This document shows, piece by piece, positions 56,653 through 64,000 of a stretch of 64,000 nucleotides of DNA. The DNA lies in the NCBI GenBank assembly GCA_009733575.1, contig ML769396.1:62001-126000 (forward strand), in the 5' to 3' direction. This stretch comes from Gymnopus androsaceus JB14 (taxonomy: Eukaryota > Basidiomycota > Agaricomycetes > Agaricales > Omphalotaceae). The notes beneath the pieces were generated by a model that was given only the letters and a program-made list of their open reading frames with translations, had not been told where the DNA came from and did not search any database. How positions within the stretch are numbered: the first letter of the stretch is position 1; each line of letters begins with the position of its first letter. Made by a program: the position numbers and the translations under genes.

Positions 56653-57895
56653 ATGTCTACAAAGGCTACCGCCAACAGAAGGAAAGCCCAGACTCCCTCT
56701 GAACCTCAAACTCCAGTCGGAGGCAATGATTCCAAAAAGTATAACATTCACAGTTTTGCGATCTTTTGCTTATTCCTTGTGCTAGGCGAAGAATTAGGGT
56801 GATACAATCTTGTTTCAGCTGCCACACATCAAAGAGAATGGTGAGCCTCTCCAGAGCGACGCTGCAGTCTCATCAGAAGTTAAAAATGATGACATTTTTT
56901 GACAAGTGCGACAGAAAACGACCTACTTGCGCTCGTTGCACTGAACTGGGGCTGGTTAGTTTATTTCAGATCCGTTTAGTTTGGAACTGAAGCTAATCCA
57001 CTCCTCATTAGATTGGACAATGTGTTTATGAAATTGATGAATTTAATCGACATCTCAGCATCCAAGACCAACATTCGGAGCTAAACAATAGAGTAGGACA
57101 GCTGGAAGCAGAGATCGAGGGAGTATGTATGTCCAGAACTTTGTTATATATAGCTAACATGACTTTTTAGTTGAACGAACATGGTTCGCAATGGTTATCC
57201 GAGCCTTCAAGTTCTGTACGATATGGTGGCGACGTGAATACATTAATTGCGCCTCCTCCCTCCTTCCCAAGCTCCGCAACAACTACCTTGCGGGATAGTA
57301 TATCAACCTTTTCTATGAGCCTATCGTCGCATACTGGGATTAAAGCCGACACTGGGGCCACTAGCATTGGTCTGAGCTCCATCCTCCCACAGAGCCCGGA
57401 CTTCATAGATTATGAAGCCAGCACGGATATGCACCAGCAGTTCAGTAGCGTAGAAGCAATTAATTCTCGCCACCATAACATGATGCAACCGTGCGACTGT
57501 GTACGGGATGCCTCTAATTATCAAACAATGCTCGAACTTTCCTTGCGACTTCGGAAAGCAGCTGGGATCTTGGGACAATATCCTGCCCATCAGGCTGGGA
57601 GCTACTGTCTCCTTCATCAAACCCTTCTAGAATTAGATGCCCTAACAACGTGGGTCCAGACTCTACCTTTACCCTTGCCCTGCTTATACATAATAGTGAT
57701 ACCCTTTCGTCTGTTGATTCACCTCATCGCCCGGTTTCATCTTATCACCAAACGCCGACTCTTCCCCCGCCGTTTAATTCGGCATCACCCCACATCTTTA
57801 CGCCCTCAGCTTCTCGTGCTAGCGGAGCTGCATACATGAATAATGCAGGAAGCGGCTCACTAATGTCCTGGGATCCTCGTACCAGACCATATTAA
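56653..57895 (+). CDS. Zn2Cys6 binuclear-cluster transcription factor; possible frameshift near the end
   Basis: Starts MSTKATANRRKAQTPSEPQ at 56653. After the first intron: RRIRVIQSCFSCHTSKRM, then CDRKRPTCARC, TELGLIGQC, forming C-x2-C-x6-C-x6-C-x2-C-x8-C, a complete GAL4-type zinc cluster. Introns interrupt the cluster after KRM and after LGL. A short coiled coil follows (LSIQDQHSELNNRVGQLEAE), as in dimerising members. The rest is Ser/Thr/Pro-rich, with CDCVRDASNYQTMLELSLRL and LLHQTLLELDALTT. The fungal-specific middle homology region is not evident. Around 57640-57700 the reading switches by one base to reach DSTFTLALLIHNSDTLSS and the end SWDPRTRPY (TAA 57893-57895). Without the switch the protein would end at 57839. 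It is unclear which end is real. Targets are unknown. Confidence 0.8.
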
Positions 57896-58423
57896 AACCA
57901 CAAACAACAATAATCGTTCAAACTTGAAGGCATTTTGGAAGCGTAATACATGTTGTACATATCTATCTCTTCGAACCAGTATTGCGCCCACTTGAAACTG
58001 CTACCATCATCTCACTTGGGAGCAAATCTGTTCTAGCATAACACATAGGCCTCTTAGCTACCGAAAGACCATTTTACGTAGCATCTCTCTAAAGATTTTT
58101 CATGTCTGAACGGTGATACAGCTTAGACCACTTGACTATCTGATAAGACGGCCTTCTCACATTCATGAACATTTCCCCAACATGCTATATATATGATTGA
58201 CTACATCTCTTGCCGGGACTCTCAGCCGCTCACTTTGGCTGGTTCAGGTCCAGATTCATATCTCTAGAGCATCGAACAGGCATAAGACCTCAAGTATCGC
58301 CCGCAGAATCTTACCTCAAAAACACAAAGTATGCAAAACTGAGGTCAAAGCGTTCCATACTCACCCTCCAATGAACGGCAGCCGGATCAAAGTCCGATCG
58401 GATAAAATACGAGGAATTTCTGA
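57896..58423. other. Intergenic, nothing recognised
   Basis: No gene or clear repeat was seen. Confidence 0.35.
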
Positions 58424-58541
58424 GCGAAGTTTGGCTTTTACTGCAACATTCGTATCATATTTTAAAATCATACGAACTTAGAGGGAAGTTTGGCTTTTAC
58501 TGCAACATTCGTATCATATTTAAAATCATACGAACTTAGAG
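58424..58541. repeat. Two tandem 59-60 bp units with an internal palindrome
   Basis: GAAGTTTGGCTTTTACTGCA through ACGAACTTAGAGG is repeated at once. The copies differ by one base in the T-run. Each contains the near-palindrome CGTATCATATTTTAAAATCA followed by TACG. They are almost identical, so the duplication is recent. Confidence 0.85.
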
Positions 58542-60575
58542 GATAGACTCATTCAAACATCGTGGTGCCAAATACATAGAACTAGGAAGAGTTTCATCAG
58601 ACGATGATTTCAGTTCAGTGATAATAATAACGGGGAGCGCTAGATACAGTCGAAGAATATACATAATGGAAACTCAGGTTGGAGAAGGCCTCGACTCTCA
58701 AATTGGAACGTAGACCGCAAGGCATGAAAATTATGCTCTCTTTGGTGCAGGCCTGCAATGCGGGCACACATTGCACATGCAAACGGTAGGAGTGTGGCAA
58801 TGAAAAAGGCAGGAGGTATGAATGAATTTCGTTGATATCCAAGTGCTGAAGAACTGATACGAGGTCATGAATCCCTTTCACGTCGATGTGCTAGATATTT
58901 TTTTTTGATCAATGTCAATTCTAGGTGGCTTCAGGCAAAAAAATCCATGTGTCGCCAAATAATTTTGGTTGGATGAAAAGGGAGAGGTCCAATACTAGTT
59001 ACCTAAGATCTTATATAGTGTATATGAAGGCAAAGAAGATGATACTGCAGACGAGTGAGCAGACGAGTGAGCAGTTGAAGAAGTTTAAGTGCGTTCGGCC
59101 GCTTGATACTCGCCGCATCGTTAGCACACTCCCTCTCCCTAAACTCTCCTCCACTTGCACGCCCCATCAGCAACCCGACATGAATATTAATCCTTTTCTT
59201 CAACCCTTCAATCTCCTCTCACATTCCCCTCCCAATAAACAAATACATCTCCGGGGTACACCGCACGGGCTCGAGGAGGTTCTGGGAGATAAGACCAACA
59301 CCTCAGGCATCCCATGCGTCCCCGCCATTACCTCACTAATAATACCCGCCTTTCCCGCCAACCGTCGCAGGTACATATGGCATTTGAATACCTCCCTGTC
59401 GCCTCCTCCCTCACCTTCACCCTTCTCACTGTCATTCCTCTCGACTCCAATTTTCCGGCGGAGATTGGCTGCAACGATTGATGCGTTTTGTGTTTGCGCT
59501 TGGCTGCTATTGAGTTCGTATGATCCAACTCGCTTTGTATGTCTAGTACCAAACTGCAGAATTGGACTAAAGTAAGCTGGATGTCGGTTGGCGAGGAATT
59601 GAGGCAAGGTTATCCGCTGGAGCTGCTGACTATTGCGCATCTCCGAGCTCGGATTCAGTGTTGGAGAGCTGCGATTCGAGTTGTGGGCGACTGAGTGTCA
59701 GGAGGCGACTGAGAGAGGATACAAAGGAGGGCAGATGGGACTCTGGCTGGGTGACCCAAAGGAGACGGTGACAAGGACGATGGTGACTGCTGATTTGAAT
59801 TCTGTGGCACCGGAGAAGCGCACGACGTCGCCCCGCCGACGGAAGGAAGGAAGGAAGTTTGTTCATTACACGGCATGGTCCAAGGACTGACAGTGAAGAC
59901 TTGTACGATGAATGAAAAACCAACGCTTATTTATTATTTATGTAACGAATCAGAACAAGGCGCTTACTGTAATAAAAGCGCTGTTTGTTTCGCAGCTTTC
60001 GCTCAACCAACCGATTTACACACACTCTCGCTTCAGATGAGCACTGCACTTGAACTGTCGCGAAGCAGGTCAATTTTTCGAGCGCGAGGCCAACCTGTCG
60101 TGAATTCCAAGGCTGTAAGAAAGACAAATGTACAGAAGAAATGGATTCTGGATGGGACTATTACTGAAGGCTGTATAGTGAGTCTCTCCACTCCATTTTA
60201 CAGTGTCCCTTGATTTTGGCGCTTGATAAAAGCGCTGAAACCAACGCTGCCTCGCTTCCTGAATCCTCACTGCATTTAGTCCTCTTGTATCGCTCCCGAC
60301 TGACAATGGCGAATCACAAATCACATAGCTATAATGGTACACCATTTTATATCTTTGGAGTCGCGTTTTACCTTGTTCATTCCATTACAAGGCAACTACC
60401 AGTGCCTCGATGTGCTTTATCGCCCAACCCATAACCAAATCCAGAAACTTGCAAGGCGCTAGGTTCTTCATTTCCCTTGTATAAATTGTGGTGAAGCCAA
60501 GCTGCTTTACTATACTCACTTGAACTCGCTTCCTTGGTGTTTGCCTTCGAAACCTTCTCCCGGGACGGAATAAAC
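58542..60575. other. Gene-poor stretch with doubtful coding remnants
   Basis: On the minus strand about 59330-59550 a frame reads SLQPISAGKLESRGMTVRRV and continues KVREEATGRYSNAICTCDGW, which looks like real protein but is not joined to clear flanking exons. A longer plus-strand frame covers the same DNA (58925-59575) and is probably a shadow. I can support no complete gene here. Confidence 0.3.
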
Positions 60576-61627
60576 ATGGCCAATAACAGTAACGTCTTCT
60601 TTGCAGGGGGCAGTAACATCTGGTTCAATGCTGCTCCAACGTTCAACTACGTTGCTGGTGACTTGTACATATCCGAGTCCGAGCCATAGTCAGTGAACAA
60701 CCGTTTCTTTTATTATTAATTTGGTTCACATACTCATCGATTAAATTTCAGTACCGCTAGTTCAGTGGAATATCCGCGAAGAGCTAGGATGCAGAGATTC
60801 CAGAATCGTGCAGCCGTTCAGAATCATAATGGATGCGATGATCCACGACATTCCGCGTCTGCTCAACTCCACCGCGCCACTTCGACTCACCACGATGGTG
60901 CAAATGGTAGTAGAAATTCTTTTCAAGCATTCGTCCAAGATCCGAATGCACAATCCGGAACTGGTGGAAGAGGATATAATACGCCTACCACTCCAATCAC
61001 AAACCAGTACCAATCGGGTTTGACACCACCTCCCCAGTCTGAAAATCCTGGGAACCCCAGGACCTTCGTGCATTTCGAAAACGCCTCTAATTTCACTGTC
61101 AATATGAACAGCGAATTTCCCAACTTTGTTGGTGATGACTATGAGCACAAGTGAGTATCCCATGTTATCTTTTGATTCATTCATGTTGACGTACAAGAAG
61201 CTTCATCGCAGCTGCTGAAGGTGGCTCTACTTTGACACCTCAGTATTTTCGTCCAAGCAGAAGTCCCCGCTACACAGATTTCACTACTATTCATGATGAC
61301 GGCTCTAGCACATCACCTTTCAGTTCGAGGAGCAATTATCACCTCAACTTGAATCCGGAAACGTTATATCATGATTACAGGAGAAACAGAGAGCCTTTTC
61401 AAGGACGAGATGGTAGTTCCTACACCCAGCCGGTCCCGATAAATCCAACCCACCACAGCGATAGTTCAACGACTTGCTGTCACCCGAGAAGAGTAGAGAA
61501 CGATTCGGAGTACCCTGCCCAGACTCGGAATATGCCTCTTCCACTCCCTACATACGAGGAACGTATATCGGATGTACTCGTACAGTCTCCCCCTTCTTAC
61601 AATGAGGTCTGGGAGCAGGCATGGTGA
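60576..61627 (+). CDS. Hypothetical protein with FNxVAGD motif and C-terminal PY motif
   Basis: Three exons (60576-60688, 60752-61150, 61198-61627) add up to 942 bases, 313 aa, with exact phases. The N-terminus MANNSNVFFAGGSNIWFNAA leads into TFNYVAGDLYISESEP. A second related stretch, FENASNFTVNMNSEFPNFVG, sits about 100 residues later. Between them is a polar region. The C-terminal half is rich in Ser, Arg and Tyr, and its end has LPTYEERISD and PPSYNEVWEQAW; PPSY is a PPxY (PY) motif, the ligand of WW domains such as those of Rsp5/NEDD4 ubiquitin ligases, and LPTY is a weaker variant. There is no signal peptide or membrane span. A protein recruited to a WW-domain partner is an inference from the motif alone; no family is recognised. 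Confidence 0.75.
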
Positions 61628-61921
61628 GGTTGTTGAATACTTCGTTTGTCAATTTATCTATCCAATTGTATTTGACTGTATCTATTCAAATATAACTCGG
61701 TGAACGCCTGGACCTGATCTCGCACAGATGACAGCTGAGGCTCAGGGCTCTACATTCGACTGAGGTTTATCATTGGCTAAGATATAGTACAGACAATGGA
61801 TTCAAAAATAAATCTACTAATCCTCCTCATTTACTTCCCATGTTCCTTCCCAACTCTTGATTGTACCAACCAGAAAACACAACAATGAGTTTGTGTTAAA
61901 GGAAGGATATAAAGACAAACA

Positions 61922-62463
61922 TTATTTGCCACACAAAACAGCAACTCTCAACCCATCTTTCTCGGAGTGGTCCAAGGCATCGAAAGCGCTTGGAGCCTTT
62001 TCCATATCTCGAATCATAGTTGTAATGGATCGCAGACAGTCAACTTCAAGACTCGTGTGAAGGCCTGATGGTGCCCACCGAGACTGGACTATATCCACAA
62101 CTGCATTATCTTTGCAGTTGAATGATCCTACATTCAAAGTAAGGTAGCGCAATCTCGGCACGAGAGGCGCAGGTTGCTGACGTAGTGAGCTGGTGCGATA
62201 GGCATGAAGACTCTATAAATCGCCGTTATCATGACATTATTGTGCGTATCGATGAGGGGTAGGGCTCAGTAGGGTTGGGGATGAAGGAGGAGGTATACGA
62301 GCTTGGAATCAAAGAGTGTTGCCCTGAGAATAAAGCACTCTAGCTCTTCTATGGTCGAATAATCATTAATACCCGTTCCAACTTCCATCGAGTCCGGTTT
62401 TTGGTTACTTATGCCAGTTTGGAACCTCTCTCGGATGCGACGACCCAAGCTTGCTGCAATCAT
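61922..62463 (-). pseudogene. F-box/LRR-type protein, C-terminal fragment
   Basis: On the minus strand the pieces IEELECFILRATLFD (from 62463) and MPRLRYLTLNVGSFNCKDN, WAPSGLHTSLEVDCLRSITTM and DALDHSEKDGLRVAV show the pattern of the leucine-rich C-terminal part of mushroom F-box proteins (MPxLRxLxL, then a per-gene count of a ranked list). No F-box is found; only about 100 bp separate this from the end of the GH3 gene, so the 5' part is missing. Probably a fragment. The family call is by pattern only. Confidence 0.4.
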
Positions 62464-62563
62464 ATATCACAGCAAGGTTTTAAAAAGTCCGTATTGCTAA
62501 TTCGTAGTCCATTTAGTCCTTCGTTTCCGAAGCCTAGTTTACATCCCATTCGTAAAAAGTTCA

Positions 62564-64000
62564 TTAAGAACTGGGAATAGTCCCATTCAACCTCGCATCT
62601 CTCGAGCTTCTCCCCACCGAAAACCCAATTTCCGTTATATCTCCATCAGGTCTCCGCCATCCCTGCTGCACCACATCCCAAATCGATAAATCATACCTCG
62701 ACAGCGTGATACTCACACTCTGTGTGTCCCCAGGCATTACTTCAACATTCGTGAACCCCTTCAGCACCGAAGGCGGTTCACCCGCAGAAGGGGGATGGTG
62801 GATATATAATTGTGGGTTCTGTAGCCTTGTTCGTTGATAGTTCGAGGATAGATAGAAACATAAGACGTACATCGCCACCATACAAACTTCCAGTGTTAGT
62901 TACATCGAATGTAACATTATACGCTGGTCGGTGAAGCCTGGATATAGTCATGAGCACAGATCCGCAATACATGACGCGACCGATAAGCCAACTCACCACA
63001 ACGCTGTACTGCTCCCCTCCTCAATTTTGGTCGCGTTCCCGGCATCCCAGTTCGCCTCATCAGCAACCTGCTCCCCATCACTCTGAGGAATTACAGCGAT
63101 ATTCAGGTTCGAATACTCGAACGTCGTATAGCTCAACCCGAAACCAAACTCGAATCGAGGGGTAATGTTTTTCTATAGGAGGAGTATCAGAGACCGATAA
63201 ACTAAACAGTTTTCCATGATCGCTACTCACAGCATCAAACCACCTATAATCAATGAGTAGCTCTTCCGAATACGTTACATTCAACTCGATGTTATTTGGC
63301 AACGATTCGGTCCCCAAGAAGATGGACGTTGGATAATCGGTCGCGTTCTTTGCAATGGTATACGGAAGATGGCCTGAAGGATTCCAGTCGCCGTAGAGAA
63401 CGTCGGTGATGGCGTTGCCGGCTTCAGTACCAGGTAGACTAGCCCAGAGGACCTGCAAGCAACTGATTTAAAAAAGCGCTTATTCAAGATGGGAGACCAC
63501 TCACGGCGGTAACATTGGGGTGTTCAATCCATGGTTCTAGAATCAACGGGCCAACGCTATGGACGACCACGATCGTGTTATTGTTCTGTGCCGCAACAGC
63601 TAATACCAAATCGTCTCCCCCTTTCCATGCCGTGAGGTTATTCCTAAGTTCATGAATGACATAGGTATACGTACTCAAGCGAACTCACAATGCGACTCAC
63701 CGGTCACCCTGATTATTGTCAACAGTAATGTAATCTTCTCCCGAATCCGAAGCGATGAACACAATGCTGACGCTTTGCTGTATAGCCATGTTCCCCGCTC
63801 GGTCAAGGTTAAAGTCGTCGAAGAGCCATGAGATAGAGGTACGCGAACGACCTTGGCGCGCTCGGTGTTGGATCGCTTCGTAGGGCTAGGGAAACAGAAC
63901 CTGTTAGCCCCCTGAGGCGTGTCGAAACAGTGAAAAGAAGCATACCGAAATGAGATACGTAAAGTTGGCCGTTCTGCCAGCGATACAGTCAAGCCATGTC
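62564..64000 (-). CDS. GH3 beta-glucosidase, C-terminal part (5' end beyond the window)
   Basis: Glycoside hydrolase family 3, secreted enzymes that release glucose from cellobiose and related beta-glucosides during plant-wall breakdown. Visible from the right edge inward: TWLDCIAGRTANFTYLIS, PYEAIQ, MAIQQSVSIVFIASDSGEDY, NNLTAWKGGDDLVLAVAAQN, TIVVVHSVGPLILEPW, LWASLPGTEAGNAITDVLYG, DWNPSGHLPYTIAK, YPTSIF, LLIDYRWFDA, PRFEFGFGLSYTTFEYSNL, then the fibronectin type III-like C-terminal domain (YNVTFDVTNTGSLYGGD, QLYIHHPPSAGEPPSVLKGF, MPGDTQSVSITLSRYDLSIW) to TAA at 62564-62566. Many N-x-S/T sites fit secretion. The (alpha/beta)8 domain with the Asp nucleophile lies outside the window. Splice sites and phases are clean. 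Confidence 0.93.

Noticed and set aside
58925..59640. Long plus- and minus-strand frames in 58.9-59.6 kb as two genes
   Set aside because: They overlap each other completely, show no family resemblance and no splice support; at most one minus-strand piece looks coding.

Overview
The window is nuclear DNA of a filamentous basidiomycete, most likely an Agaricomycete. Genes are split by many introns of about 45-70 nt with GT..AG ends, lie close together on both strands, and belong to families typical of mushrooms: DUF6534 membrane proteins, DUF3455 secreted proteins, a MAPEG glutathione transferase, a UapA/UapC-type purine permease, MCT-type MFS carriers, and proteins with FNxVAGD motifs. Gene models below were built by hand-splicing; exon phases were checked wherever a family could be recognised.

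Layout. 1-2.8 kb: poor sequence plus a doubtful Ser/Pro-rich gene, then an intron-containing tRNA-Lys(CTT). 3.2-9.2 kb: MGST3-like gene, Pro/Tyr-rich orphan protein, a 0.6-kb inverted-repeat MITE, DUF3455 secreted protein, and a decayed copy of the orphan gene's 3' end. 9.4-16.6 kb: secreted-type agmatinase, an intact MCT-like MFS carrier and a decayed METTL16-like RNA methyltransferase, all on the minus strand. 18-19.2 kb: forkhead transcription factor. 21.3-28.5 kb: DUF6534 membrane protein, intact purine permease and, in tandem with it, a decayed XanA-like xanthine dioxygenase. 29.2-33.7 kb: annexin and alpha/beta hydrolase. 34-38 kb: repeat-rich stretch with a GGTTAAT array and an LTR-like fragment. 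38.2-51.2 kb: three-repeat Myb protein, coiled-coil protein, a second damaged MFS carrier, a secreted six-hairpin-type glycosidase and an MDR oxidoreductase. 51-56 kb: repeat-rich, including a CACTA-ended foldback element. 56.6-64 kb: Zn2Cys6 factor, PY-motif protein, F-box-like fragment and the 3' part of a GH3 beta-glucosidase running off the right edge.

The main theme is damage. At least eight recognisable genes carry single-base indels or worse exactly inside conserved motifs (MGST3, METTL16, XanA, annexin, coiled-coil protein, second MFS carrier, glycosidase, probably the Zn2Cys6 factor), and the agmatinase has a lost splice donor. Other genes are clean (first MFS carrier, permease, DUF6534, forkhead, Myb, hydrolase, oxidoreductase, PY protein). 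XanA (nonsense codons, a 10-bp duplication) and METTL16 (many lesions, missing 5' end) look like true pseudogenes. For single-lesion genes, draft-assembly error is equally possible.
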